In this document: piece by piece, positions 50,082-58,590 of the stretch
Layout of the letters: every line of letters begins with the position of its first letter
Position numbering within the stretch: the first letter of the stretch is position 1
Source: Bacillus ectoiniformans
GTDB taxonomy: Bacteria > Bacillota > Bacilli > Bacillales > Domibacillaceae
Length of the DNA stretch: 64,000 nt
Reading direction: 5' to 3'
Assembly: GCF_016908875.1 (NCBI RefSeq)
Contig: NZ_JAFBES010000012.1
Coordinates: 28,309 to 92,308 of the forward strand
The notes under the pieces: generated by a model
Seen by the model: the letters and a program-made list of their open reading frames with translations, nothing else
Told to the model about the DNA's origin: nothing
Databases searched by the model: none
Translations under genes and position numbers: made by a program

Positions 50082-51167
50082 TTGAATACTATTGATATGA
50101 ATAATTTAGGGTTAACTGAAGAATTTATTCAGGAGGCTAAATCGTACAAAGATCTATTTATTGGTCGAGTTACATCACAATACAAAAATCTATATAAAGT
50201 AATGACTGAAAACGGAGAAATGACAGCTGAGGTGTCAGGTAAATTTCATTATCGTGTGAAAGATTTTTCTGAATATCCCGCTGTCGGAGATTTTGTTATG
50301 GTGGACAGAACCGATGACTCACAAGGAAACGGAATTATTCACTGCACACTTGCCCGGCGCAGTGTGTTTGTCCGTAAATCAGCAGGCTCTAAGGAAGATA
50401 TTCAAGTGGTAGCTGCCAACATTGATACCGTTTTTATTTGTATGTCGCTGAACAATGATTTCAACCTGCGCAGACTAGAGCGTTACCTTGCGATTGCTTG
50501 GGACAGTGGTGCCATACCTGTTATTGTCCTTACGAAATCAGATCTATGTAAAGATCTTGAGACAAAGCTGAATGAAGTGGCGGCCATTGCTCTAGGTGTA
50601 GAAGTACTCGTGACGACCAGCACTTCAGATGAAGGGTATCAGTCCTTAAATAGATTTCTCTCTAACGGGAAGACCATTGCGTTCATCGGATCTTCTGGAG
50701 TTGGAAAATCAACCTTAATCAATTGTCTTCTAGGCCAAGAGGTATTAGATACAAACGGAATAAGAAATGATGATAAGGGCCGGCATACGACCACAAGGCG
50801 AGAACTGATTATCCTGCCAAACCGTGGAGTGGTCATTGATACCCCTGGAATGAGAGAACTTGGGGTTATTCGCGCAGATTTATCAAAATCCTTTTCAGAT
50901 ATTGATGAACTTGCTGCTAGCTGTAGATTTAATGATTGCACTCACAAGAATGAACCGAACTGTGCCGTGCAACAAGCCATAAAGGATGGCAGGCTGCCAG
51001 CTGAAAGGCTGGAAAGCTACTGGAAGCTGAAAAAGGAAAGTAAATATGAAGGCTTAAATTCCAAAATGATTGAGAAAGAAAAAATAAGCGAAATGTTTAG
51101 CGGCATGGGCGGCATGAAAAATGCCCGGAAATACATCAAAGAACAAGGCCGAAAAAAAAGAAGATAA
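50082..51167 (+). CDS. rsgA: Ribosome small subunit-dependent GTPase A (RsgA paralogue)
   Basis: About 361 residues. An OB-fold (30-110) precedes a circularly permuted GTPase, order G4 (TKSD), G1 (GSSGVGKSTLIN), G3 (DTPGMREL), then a zinc finger with C-x5-C-x-H-x6-C (CRFNDCTHKNEPNC). It checks late 30S assembly. It lies outside the usual prpC-prkC-rsgA locus, so it is probably a second copy, and it is longer at the C-terminus (GRKKRR). TTG at 50082 is preferred: AGGAGG is eight bases upstream, while ATG 50076 is only two away. Confidence 0.9.
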   Translation: MNTIDMNNLGLTEEFIQEAKSYKDLFIGRVTSQYKNLYKVMTENGEMTAEVSGKFHYRVKDFSEYPAVGDFVMVDRTDDSQGNGIIHCTLARRSVFVRKSAGSKEDIQVVAANIDTVFICMSLNNDFNLRRLERYLAIAWDSGAIPVIVLTKSDLCKDLETKLNEVAAIALGVEVLVTTSTSDEGYQSLNRFLSNGKTIAFIGSSGVGKSTLINCLLGQEVLDTNGIRNDDKGRHTTTRRELIILPNRGVVIDTPGMRELGVIRADLSKSFSDIDELAASCRFNDCTHKNEPNCAVQQAIKDGRLPAERLESYWKLKKESKYEGLNSKMIEKEKISEMFSGMGGMKNARKYIKEQGRKKRR

Positions 51168-51186
51168 AGTTTTAGAATGGTAGAAT

Positions 51187-51243
51187 AAGCTCCCCTTTAG
51201 GCAGACAGATGAAATAATCTGTTTGCTTAAAGGGGAGTATTTA
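51187..51243 (+). terminator. Terminator after rsgA
   Basis: AGCTCCCCTTTA and TAAAGGGGAGTA-type arms enclose an inner GCAGACAGAT/ATCTGTTTGC stem; followed by TTTATT. Confidence 0.8.
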
Positions 51244-51250
51244 TTATGTT

Positions 51251-51336
51251 TTGAAACATTGGGTGAACCATCGGGGACGGTTCTTATGCTGCATTCCCGA
51301 CGCAAAGATGAAACCGTAGAACCTCCCCGCTTTCAA
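51251..51336. repeat. Family-A palindromic repeat (copy 4)
   Basis: TTGAAACATT start, GGGGACGGTTCT and AGAACCTCCCCGC arms, GCTTTCAAC end; about 86 bases. Confidence 0.75.
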
Positions 51337-51348
51337 CAATTTAAAAAT

Positions 51349-51392
51349 GTAAAGTAAACTTTACCTATTAATAAGTGTAAAGCTAACTTAAC
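51349..51392 (+). promoter_or_regulatory. Tandem inverted repeats, probable XRE operators
   Basis: GTAAAGTAAACTTTAC (51349-51364) and GTAAAGCTAACTTAAC (51377-51392), 28 bp apart, directly before the XRE gene. Likely autoregulatory sites of that regulator. Confidence 0.6.
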
Positions 51393-51410
51393 ATTTAAAG
51401 AGGAGACTTT

Positions 51411-51614
51411 ATGAAAAACAGAATTCGTGAACTGCGAAAATCGAAGAAAATTACGCAGGAAGAGTTATCTAAACAAGTCGGGGTCTCACGGCAGTCAATC
51501 ATTGCTATTGAATCAGGAAAATTCAATCCATCATTAGAGCTTGCCTACAACATTTCAAAGGTTTTCGACTGCACAATTGAAGATGTATTTATATTCGAAG
51601 AGGGAGGAATATAA
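51411..51614 (+). CDS. XRE-family regulator, YgzD-like
   Basis: 67 residues, a single Cro/C1 HTH (RKSKKITQEELSKQVGVSRQ...) ending FDCTIEDVFIFEEG, typical of the short YgzD/YozG-type regulators that sit before membrane protein genes. ATG behind AGAGGAG. Its stop overlaps the ATG of the membrane gene (TAATG), so the two are coupled. Probably controls its own operon through the tandem repeats upstream. Confidence 0.9.
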   Translation: MKNRIRELRKSKKITQEELSKQVGVSRQSIIAIESGKFNPSLELAYNISKVFDCTIEDVFIFEEGGI

Positions 51615-52099
51615 TGATGGAAGTTTCTATTGGCGGCATGATTGGATTGTACGGAGGAATGATTTGCGGGATTCTTGGCTGGTGGTTCGGCAGGAAAAAA
51701 GCAAGAGAAAACAGAGGGCTAGATGAGTTATATGACCATATTTGGCAAAAAGCGAAAGCCTATTCCTGGTATGTGACATTAGGAGCGATTTATGTCTTCT
51801 TTTCATTAGTCGTATTTGGAATTGAATTAAACATCGCAATGGTTTTAGGCATTCTACTTTTGGCACACTTAGGAAGCTGGGCTATTATTGGCGCTATTTT
51901 GTCCGTTAACATGTCCAGTCCAATTCCCTTGCAGCCTTCTCGTGTGAAATTTGGGTTAACCGTCATTGCCGTGTCTATTATTGTTTTTACGATCACCTCG
52001 ATCGTGACCGGCAACTGGATGTTTTTGTTGTTAAGTATTCCGCCTAATTTAATTGGACTGTTTACTGCGCTTACTCCGCACAGAGAAGATTTTGAGTAA
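51614..52099 (+). CDS. Membrane protein coupled to the XRE regulator
   Basis: 161 residues with about five helices (GGMIGLYGGMICGILGWWFG at the N-terminus, then YVTLGAIYVFFSLVVFGIEL and others). No catalytic motif and no family I can name securely. Translationally coupled to the regulator gene; B. subtilis-type ygzD/yg-membrane pairs have the same layout. The function may be stress- or envelope-related; unknown. Confidence 0.75.
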   Translation: MMEVSIGGMIGLYGGMICGILGWWFGRKKARENRGLDELYDHIWQKAKAYSWYVTLGAIYVFFSLVVFGIELNIAMVLGILLLAHLGSWAIIGAILSVNMSSPIPLQPSRVKFGLTVIAVSIIVFTITSIVTGNWMFLLLSIPPNLIGLFTALTPHREDFE

Positions 52100-52105
52100 A
52101 TGCTT

Positions 52106-52174
52106 AGAAACATCAGGGACGGTTCTTGTGTTGCATTCCTAGTGCAGTGATGTAAAAGGAAGACCGTCCCCACG
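52106..52174. repeat. Family-A palindromic repeat (copy 5)
   Basis: GAAACATCAGGGACGGTTCT left arm, GAAGACCGTCCCCAC right arm. Confidence 0.7.
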
Positions 52175-52192
52175 TACTTATAGGAAAGCTAT

Positions 52193-52813
52193 TTAAATTT
52201 GTTCTTTTATTTTTTGGATGACTTTTTTATAAAATGATAGTTGATGGGGAACGAATTTATCTTTTCCTACCATCTCCACATACATATCTCTATTACCTTC
52301 TTTATCTATCTTAAATCCGCTCACTTTAATTGTTTCCCTTTCCCCTTGCCATAGCTCGCTGAAATCTTTAAATTCCGCTAAAACAATGCCTGAAACTTCA
52401 TCCGATTGAACGATAAAGTCATTAAGGCTATGCTCACTTATATACAGAAAGACATGTGCTAATTCTTTGTCTATAAAGTCTTCTCTTATTACACAATACT
52501 CTATTATTCCTAACTGTTCTAAATCATTATAAGGAACATCAATGCCCACTTCTTCTTTTATCTCTCTAACACCGTCCTGAACCATTTCATCAGCCGCCAA
52601 ATGACCTGCAACGGTTATGTCCAAGAGGCTCGGATAATCTTCTTTTGAATCGCTGCGGAGCTGTAAATAGATATAATCAGTTTCTTTATGTTTGGTCACA
52701 AACCAACAATGAAAAGTCTCATGCCAATACCCAAACCTATGTACATCTTTACGAGAAGCAACTCCTATTTCATTTCTCTCTTCATCAAATATTTTAAAAT
52801 ATTCATTTTCCAT
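52193..52813 (-). CDS. NUDIX hydrolase (Idi-like subfamily)
   Basis: 206 residues. The Nudix box is complete in GHLAADEMVQDGVREIKEEVGI (G-x5-E-x7-REUxEExGU). The N-terminal part (FKIFDEERNEIGVASRKDVHR, WHETFHCWFV) resembles IPP isomerase-like and YfcD-type NUDIX proteins. It hydrolyses a nucleoside-diphosphate-linked or isoprenoid diphosphate substrate that cannot be specified. ATG behind GAGGA. Single gene. Confidence 0.9.
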   Translation of the reverse strand: MENEYFKIFDEERNEIGVASRKDVHRFGYWHETFHCWFVTKHKETDYIYLQLRSDSKEDYPSLLDITVAGHLAADEMVQDGVREIKEEVGIDVPYNDLEQLGIIEYCVIREDFIDKELAHVFLYISEHSLNDFIVQSDEVSGIVLAEFKDFSELWQGERETIKVSGFKIDKEGNRDMYVEMVGKDKFVPHQLSFYKKVIQKIKEQI

Positions 52814-52943
52814 GTGTTTCCGTCCTCAAATATCCTTTAGTTTTATCCCAGTCTCTACAAACTGTACCATTAACATTTCCACAATCTTTTAACCCCAATC
52901 AATTCATGACCTTTAAACTCCATTTTATAAATATCAGGTTTAG

Positions 52944-53312
52944 ATGTATTTAGTAAAAAATGCAAATCATATTGACTGTCGTAATACCCCATCATTAGAA
53001 AAAGAAGTTTTAGTATTTGAAGATCTTAAAGAAAGAATTTTTTCTAATGAAGATTATCGAATAACTGATAAGGCACTATACCCTTTGCTAACAAAGTCGT
53101 TTTCCGATCCGAACTTTGCTTTAATGGGAGCGGAGTCTAATGCGGATTGTCAAAATAGAGCTATAACAGTTTTGAAAGAGATATTAACCACCTATCAAGG
53201 AAGGAAGGTTGCAATTGGAACTCATGGTGCAGTAATGGCTCCAGTTTTCCTTTTTCGGTCAACCCTCTTGTTCTTTCAGCCTCTTCTGGCTTGGGTGATT
53301 CTCCATGTCTAA
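52944..53312 (+). pseudogene. Truncated histidine phosphatase
   Basis: The frame holds the middle of a histidine-phosphatase/phosphoglycerate-mutase family protein: VLVFEDLKERIFSNED, ALYPLLTKSFSDPNFAL, GAESNADCQNRAI and the second catalytic His in GTHGAVM. The N-terminal RHG motif is missing (YLVKNANH at the start) and after GTHGAVM the sequence turns into unrelated hydrophobic residues, so both ends are lost. ATG has no good ribosome site. A dead gene. Confidence 0.75.
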
Positions 53313-53458
53313 CCATATAAATGTAAGTTTTGATAATACCACCAGCACTTCAATTAAATTTTATATTAAAACAAAACAGGAGTTGCGCTTTTTATAAAGT
53401 TTTTTCAATAACATCACACCCTCTTAACTCTCTTATTAAATCAATTAATTTAACTAAT

Positions 53459-54094
53459 TTAATAAAGTCTTTTTGTATACCCTTCTTCCAGTCTTTTTTG
53501 AATAATTTCTATACTGCTGTTAGATGGCTTAGCATGTTCAAATAACATTTTTGAAGCGGAAGGTAATACTTTTTTATCTGCCCAAGTATTAGGTTCCCAT
53601 AGTCCCGAACGTTTAAAAGCTTTTGCACAATGAATAAAGCATTCTTCTACTTCTATTCCGATACCTAAAAGTGGTATTTTATCTCCTACAGCCATTTTCT
53701 TTAGTAAACCCTCATCCTTTACTATTGCTGCAGTACCATTAACTCTAAGAGTTTCACCAAGTCCGGGGATAAAAAAGAGAAGCCCTACCCTTGGATTTAA
53801 CAAGATATTTCTTAATGAATCAATCCTTTTATTACCTGGTCTTTCTGGTATAATTAGCTGTTTTTCATTTATTACTAGTACAAAACCTGGTTTATCTCCT
53901 CTTGGAGAAGCATCACAATATCCAAGGTCGTCCGTTGTAGACATTACTAAGAATGGGGATTGTGAAATAAAATCAATACAATTGCGATCTAAATAGTTAA
54001 TCACTTTATTTTTTACTAATTCACTTGGAGAACCTACTATTGCACGTAGTTCCTCTTCTGATTTAATCGAATTTATAAATACAGACAATACCAA
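53459..54094 (-). CDS. Pyridoxamine 5'-phosphate oxidase-family protein (MSMEG_1061 type)
   Basis: 211 residues, split-barrel flavin-binding fold. PFLVMSTTDDLGYCDASPRGDKPGF, IPERPGNKRIDSLRNIL and VGLLFFIPGLGETLRVNG match the FMN-binding family named after MSMEG_1061. It probably uses FMN or F420-like cofactors to reduce small molecules; the substrate is unknown. The start is TTG (54094) with GGGATGTGA upstream. Single gene. Confidence 0.88.
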   Translation of the reverse strand: MVLSVFINSIKSEEELRAIVGSPSELVKNKVINYLDRNCIDFISQSPFLVMSTTDDLGYCDASPRGDKPGFVLVINEKQLIIPERPGNKRIDSLRNILLNPRVGLLFFIPGLGETLRVNGTAAIVKDEGLLKKMAVGDKIPLLGIGIEVEECFIHCAKAFKRSGLWEPNTWADKKVLPSASKMLFEHAKPSNSSIEIIQKRLEEGYTKRLY

Positions 54095-54192
54095 TCACAT
54101 CCCATTGTCATTTTTGAATGATGCTACTTGATAAACCATTGAATTTAAAGTTAGTGTTATTAAACGGCTTCAATATACCGACGTTTATACCT

Positions 54193-54414
54193 TCACTCTC
54201 TTGTCTCCAAATCACATCTATACTCCAAAATATCACCTGGTTGACAGTCCAAAGCCCTACATAATGCCTCTAAAGTTGAAAACCTAACCGCCTTTGCCTT
54301 TCCATTTTTCAATATAGAAAGGTTAGCCATCGTAATACCTACCTTTTCCGATAATTCTGTAACACTCATTTTTCTTTTTGCTAACATAACATCAATATTG
54401 ACTATAATAGCCAC
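54193..54414 (-). CDS. XRE-family regulator (YozG-like)
   Basis: 73 residues. Cro/C1-type HTH (LAKRKMSVTELSEKVGITMANL) with ALCRALDCQPGDILEYR, the YozG/YobS hallmark. It lies nine bases behind the DUF2975 gene, as yozG-yoaS in B. subtilis. It probably regulates the pair. Ribosome site GAGGTGAAAAC. Confidence 0.9.
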   Translation of the reverse strand: MAIIVNIDVMLAKRKMSVTELSEKVGITMANLSILKNGKAKAVRFSTLEALCRALDCQPGDILEYRCDLETRE

Positions 54415-54423
54415 GTTTTCACC

Positions 54424-54900
54424 TCAGACAGTCAAATCATTCTCTGATTTAATTTTTAATACATTTTTTAAAAGCTCTTGAAGAACAGCAGTAAAAAGCA
54501 AAATAACAATAGAGGTTAATACGATCACCAGACCAACTATCGCAATACTTGGATGTAAAGCATTTTGTGTTACAAGAAATATCATACCTAATACATACAA
54601 GGCACTAATAGTACTTGCACAGTGTTTTATACTCCCTAATGTATTGACCGCAAATTCTGAAAAGGCATTTTTGTTTTCAATATAACTTAATAGTTTTAAT
54701 GCTTGGTACAGTGCATAATAAAAGGGCACTGCTGTCATATACAAACCGATTAGAACTGGATACTGTAAGTAGGAAAACTCTGGATACATTTTTGCCGACT
54801 CCTTTGCAAGTGAGGGTAAGGCAAAGAGACATAAACACAGTATAACCATTCCAATAATGTAAACAACTACCTTTAATAAAGTAATCTTTCTTGGTTTCAT
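54424..54900 (-). CDS. DUF2975 membrane protein (YoaS-like)
   Basis: 158 residues from ATG 54898-54900 (GGGGTG upstream). Four helices and the DUF2975 signature SYIENKNAFSEFAVNTLGSIKHC. Paired with a YozG-type XRE regulator, the conserved arrangement of this family. Function unknown; membrane stress or differentiation roles are often guessed. Confidence 0.88.
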   Translation of the reverse strand: MKPRKITLLKVVVYIIGMVILCLCLFALPSLAKESAKMYPEFSYLQYPVLIGLYMTAVPFYYALYQALKLLSYIENKNAFSEFAVNTLGSIKHCASTISALYVLGMIFLVTQNALHPSIAIVGLVIVLTSIVILLFTAVLQELLKNVLKIKSENDLTV

Positions 54901-54930
54901 AAAGCACCCCATTTTCCCTATTTTATCCAT

Positions 54931-55338
54931 ATCATACTACATTATTTATTGAATATCAATAAATCCTTATTTTAAATCAACATAATTTTATTGAAAACCT
55001 TTGTTGCTTAATAATCATCATTCCTATGAAAGTAATCTTTTCTCATTGCATCATTGTAAACATTTAGGCTGCTTCTAAACTTATAAGCATAAAAACAAAA
55101 AGCCACAACCCTTATACATCAAAGATTATGACTTCTTTATAACTATGCCTCCTACTCGATAAAAAAAGGCGTCTGTCCCCCAGTACGTTAAATGAATTCG
55201 CGTATTTTTATAGGTTTTCCTGGGAACTAAAATCGAAAAGGAGTGACAATTTATTTTGATAAAATATTGGTACTGAAACATGTAAGTTTGGCTTTTTGCT
55301 GAATCACTAGGACTGTTCAAGACTCAAACAGGAACGGT
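54931..55338. other. Gene-free region with a family-B repeat
   Basis: AT-rich. 55164-55200 holds GGCGTCTGTCCCCC and ACGTTAAATG, a degraded family-B element. A minus-strand frame at 55126-55320 overlaps it and shows no family features. Otherwise nothing recognised. Confidence 0.45.
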
Positions 55339-56154
55339 TCACACAATAAACTCTGTGAACCAAGCTATATATTTTGCTCCCCATATTAGTAACAGTTGGG
55401 CAAGCATTGTACCAAATAATCTTGAAGTGACCATCATTAAAGACATACTCTTTAGCCTGTTATAACTTCCTCTTTGATTCACAACATCATCAGCCATTAC
55501 AGATATTTTCGGATCAATGAAAATAACCAAAAGTATTGTTGCTATTCCATTGATTAATCCAGATGCCATTATAGCTGTTGACGCTCTTTCAGGTACTAAT
55601 AAGGCCGCATATAGCGCAGATAATACACCGATCGTATAGATGGCAGTTATTATCATATTTACACAAAATAGCTTTATTGGAATATCTTTAACGATAGTAT
55701 CCTGCAAATATGAAAACTTTGGCAGACTAAAATGGGTCATGCCTCGCTTGATATATCGCAATGAGAATAACCTTTTCATTAGGGAAGGAACAGAACCTTT
55801 TTCCTCTGATAAATGAATGATAGCTCTTGAAAACAGTGCTATAAAAGTAGGAAGCAAGATAATACCTAAAACAGTTCCAAGCGTTGATGCCCCAATAAGA
55901 ATTCGAAATTGAGTTTCTACAAATCCTAGCCCATTTTCATTTGGAGCTGTATCAATTAAACTGCCCGTAAAAGGCTGTTGCATCATATTAGCTAGTCTTG
56001 ATACGATGACCATTATGTTAAAGAGAGATAAAGCGGATGCGATCATTTTCACTCTTGCCCCCGATAACCTTACCGCATATGCAAGTGTTTCTATTGAGTG
56101 AATGATAAATATAAACAAGGCTATAAATAATAATTTTTCAGTAAAGAACTCCAT
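55339..56154 (-). CDS. amj: Amj lipid II flippase (YdaH, DUF2837)
   Basis: 271 residues, six to eight helices. The N-terminal IHSIETLAYAVRLSGAR and MIASALSLFNIMVIVSRLANMMQQP are the Amj signature. Amj is the alternative lipid II flippase of B. subtilis that supports peptidoglycan synthesis when MurJ is blocked and is normally part of the envelope-stress (sigma-M) response. A sigma-M promoter could not be identified with confidence. ATG at 56154; TAAAAGAAGG upstream. Confidence 0.92.
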   Translation of the reverse strand: MEFFTEKLLFIALFIFIIHSIETLAYAVRLSGARVKMIASALSLFNIMVIVSRLANMMQQPFTGSLIDTAPNENGLGFVETQFRILIGASTLGTVLGIILLPTFIALFSRAIIHLSEEKGSVPSLMKRLFSLRYIKRGMTHFSLPKFSYLQDTIVKDIPIKLFCVNMIITAIYTIGVLSALYAALLVPERASTAIMASGLINGIATILLVIFIDPKISVMADDVVNQRGSYNRLKSMSLMMVTSRLFGTMLAQLLLIWGAKYIAWFTEFIV

Positions 56155-56320
56155 TCAGTTACCTTCTTTTACTTAAGATTTTATTGGGAAATTTTGATAA
56201 AATTAGTTTATCACATACAATATTCATTGAGAACAGGCCTTTCAGCAATCGTTTTGCTAAACTTTATATAGACTTACATATTCTTATTTGCTCTTTGCAA
56301 AAATAAAAGGGTGGAGTTTT

Positions 56321-56557
56321 ATGAAAAACAGGATTTTAACATTCATAAGTATCATTTGCGCACTTATCGCTACTATATTTTTAGCACTTCATTTAACTAT
56401 GGAGAAAGATGTTTATCATTACACTGTATGGATGGGAGCAACTGGGGCTTTAACGGGTTTGATTAATAAACAATGGATTTTAGCCTTATTAAATTGTCTA
56501 TTAGCTGTAAGTTTACTGCTGTTTTGGTTCGTTATTGTTTTAGTTGATAATCAGTAA
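56321..56557 (+). CDS. Small membrane protein
   Basis: 78 residues from ATG 56321 (GGGTGGAG upstream), the longer frame lacking a ribosome site. Three hydrophobic helices (FISIICALIATIFLALHL, VWMGATGALTGLI, ALLNCLLAVSLLLFWFVIVL). No family recognised. Single gene, followed by a family-A repeat. Confidence 0.65.
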   Translation: MKNRILTFISIICALIATIFLALHLTMEKDVYHYTVWMGATGALTGLINKQWILALLNCLLAVSLLLFWFVIVLVDNQ

Positions 56558-56622
56558 AGACAGTGAATGTGATGCTACTCTAAAAACTGTAGAATCATCG
56601 GGGAAGTTCAGAAACACAGGGC

Positions 56623-56697
56623 AGAAACACAAGGGACGGTTCTTGCGTTTCATTTCCCATACAGAAATGAAACAGTAGAACCGTCCCCGCGTTTCAA
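56623..56697. repeat. Family-A palindromic repeat (copy 6)
   Basis: GAAACACAAGGGACGGTTCT left arm, TTTCAT/ATGAAAC centre and AGAACCGTCCCCGC right arm. An extra half-copy (GAAACACAGGG) precedes it at 56610. Confidence 0.8.
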
Positions 56698-56988
56698 TGG
56701 GAGAGGAATGGGGCAGAAGTTAAAGCGGTTATTTCATAAAAAACAGCTTTCTTTGCCTAATTTGTTTAATATAATAAGGATAGGAATGAATCCTAATCTC
56801 TAACGGGCTGGACATTTTACAACGCTAAATCAATGTCACAATTAACCTAAATGTTCATAAATAATGGATGGCTTTTAATAAGTCATGCTTACGATTGCAA
56901 CCCCTCAAATTTTTAAAATTACGTGAGCGGTCAAAGGATCAATTCATACATCCATAGATATTAAAACTACTGAACGGAGGTGTACAAT
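56698..56988. other. Intergenic region before the HipA-like operon
   Basis: About 290 bases, AT-rich, no supportable gene. It should carry the promoter of the HipA-like kinase gene; no clear operator palindrome was found. Confidence 0.4.
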
Positions 56989-57777
56989 ATGGAAAGGATT
57001 ATCATTCCAGAAGATGCTAAAGTTATTGTCAGCACTTCAAGTAAAGGTGATCAATCGAAATGGTTGGTTGGTGATAAATGGGTTAAAGAAAATACTAGAG
57101 GCTACGAAAGTATAGCGGAATATGTGGCTTACCTCATTTTAGACAGCTCAACATTGACAAAGGATTCCTTTGTTTCTTATGTTCCCTGTTTGATCGAGCG
57201 ACATGATGGAACAGTCAGCGAAGGATGTTATTCTAAAGATTTTCGCGGTTTTCTACAGGAAGTCACGCTTGAGCGTTTATTCGAAGCGAATTTCGAAACG
57301 ACAGATGACATACTTAACTGTTCCCGCTACTCAACAGAGGATAAATTCCACTCGATAATGGATAAAATATTTCATTTCACCGGGCTAAATGTTTCAAAAG
57401 AAATATCACAAATGTTGGCATTCGATGCCTTTATTTTAAATGAGGACCGCCATACCAATAACATTCTTTTTCTATTTGATCCAGGAACAGAGACTTGGCA
57501 ACTGGCCCCGATTTTTGATCATGGCTTAAGTCTATTATCAGATGTAAATGACTACCCATTAGGAATGCCAATGAGTATTTTGAAAAGAAAGGTAAAAGCA
57601 AAGCCTTTCAGCTCCTCGTTCACGAAACAATTGGCCTTATACCGTGACGAGCCGTTTATTAACCGTTCGTGGTTGCTTGAAAAGTTAGAAAACACACCCT
57701 ACGATTTAAGCAGAGCAAAAGATGTAGTGCTCTCACAATTAGTGGAGCCCTCGCTGCAACGACTAATTATTGGATAA
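56989..57777 (+). CDS. HipA-like kinase-domain protein
   Basis: 262 residues from ATG 56989, behind GGAGGTG. An N-terminal ATP-lobe-like region (SSKGDQSKWLVGDKWVKENTRGYESIAEY, with Lys for ATP) precedes a HipA C-terminal-type lobe: MLAFDAFILNEDRHTNNIL holds the catalytic Asp/Asn, and LAPIFDHGLSLL the metal-binding Asp (DFG-equivalent). The N-terminal 1 subdomain of classical HipA is missing. It would be a Ser/Thr kinase of HipA toxin descent. A 137-residue partner gene starts 13 bases downstream; there is no HipB-type HTH antitoxin. Confidence 0.8.
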   Translation: MERIIIPEDAKVIVSTSSKGDQSKWLVGDKWVKENTRGYESIAEYVAYLILDSSTLTKDSFVSYVPCLIERHDGTVSEGCYSKDFRGFLQEVTLERLFEANFETTDDILNCSRYSTEDKFHSIMDKIFHFTGLNVSKEISQMLAFDAFILNEDRHTNNILFLFDPGTETWQLAPIFDHGLSLLSDVNDYPLGMPMSILKRKVKAKPFSSSFTKQLALYRDEPFINRSWLLEKLENTPYDLSRAKDVVLSQLVEPSLQRLIIG

Positions 57778-57790
57778 AGGAGGTGTCAAA

Positions 57791-58204
57791 ATGATCGACT
57801 ATATGAGGTTTGATGTGATGCTTATGGATAATGTAATTGCTAGTGTAAATTTAAAACCGGACGGCAGTGACTGCCCCTATGTTGTTAACTATATCAAGGG
57901 GTTTAATAAACAATTCTCTCCTAATCCGAAGGGCTATATAACAAAAGATGAGCTGGAAAGATGGCTTAAGTGGCGTGTGTTTCCAAAGACAAGGGTCAAT
58001 ATGGATGAATTACTTACTGGTCTCGGCTTAAACAGTTATAACCGTTGGGCGATTGTTCGTAAAACTCATGGTGTCATGGCCGATGATGAAATATGGTTGC
58101 GTTTTAAAGGCGAAACTTTAAAACATCATGATGTCACCTTGCGGAAATCTCTTTATTATCCGGACATTGAGCAAAACGATAAGAATCAATCAGTTGAATA
58201 TTAG
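57791..58204 (+). CDS. Partner protein of the HipA-like kinase, unknown
   Basis: 137 residues from ATG 57791 with a perfect AAAGGAGGTG. No named domain. It contains VFPKTRVNMDELLTGLGL and AIVRKTHGVMADDEIWLRF, a segment recurring with HipA-like kinases in Firmicutes as I recall it. Composition is soluble and mixed alpha/beta. As a tightly linked second gene it may be the kinase's regulator, substrate or missing N-terminal subdomain, comparable in logic to HipS in HipBST; this is inference. Confidence 0.65.
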   Translation: MIDYMRFDVMLMDNVIASVNLKPDGSDCPYVVNYIKGFNKQFSPNPKGYITKDELERWLKWRVFPKTRVNMDELLTGLGLNSYNRWAIVRKTHGVMADDEIWLRFKGETLKHHDVTLRKSLYYPDIEQNDKNQSVEY

Positions 58205-58209
58205 AGATT

Positions 58210-58464
58210 TGCGTTGTTTAGGTGGTCATATTATAGCTGGTTATCTTAAAATCAGAGGATAATCGGCACCAGCCTATTTAAACATTTAGAAGAGTGAGCC
58301 TACAGCAGAACATTCATCGATTGGAACTTTCTGTGGTAAAACGAAATGAGGCTGGATTGCAGCTATATCATAAAATAGGGCTTGAAATTAAGGGAACGAA
58401 AAGACATTCACTATGTATTAATGGAAAATTCGTTAGTGAGTATTATATGTCTAAACTTTTATAA
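58210..58464 (+). pseudogene. GNAT acetyltransferase remnant
   Basis: Three pieces of one GNAT protein are readable in different frames: GYLKIRG (58236-), SLFKHLEE followed by TGA in place of a Trp codon (58275-), and IHRLELSVVKRNEAGLQL...GLEIKGTKRHSL...EYYMSKLL to TAA at 58462-58464. At least one frameshift, one stop and an internal deletion. The missing part includes the acetyl-CoA P-loop. Non-functional. Confidence 0.8.
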
Positions 58465-58510
58465 CCATTTCTTTTGAAGCTGAAGTACGATTGGTCATAA
58501 GTTCAAAAGA

Positions 58511-58590
58511 CATGGCGCCTGTGTCCCCCTCTTTACGATAAAAACTCTAGCTCGTGAAACATGAGGACGGCTTTTGTGTAGCATGCCCAA
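58511..58590. repeat. Degraded family-B and family-A repeats side by side
   Basis: 58511-58543 (GGCGCCTGTGTCCCCCTC, TTTACGAT) resembles family B; 58553-58590 (GTGAAACATGAGGACGG then TGCCCA) is a left half of family A. Confidence 0.55.

Noticed and set aside
55126..55320. 64-codon minus-strand frame before amj
   Set aside because: Overlaps a degraded family-B repeat and has no family features; probably chance.
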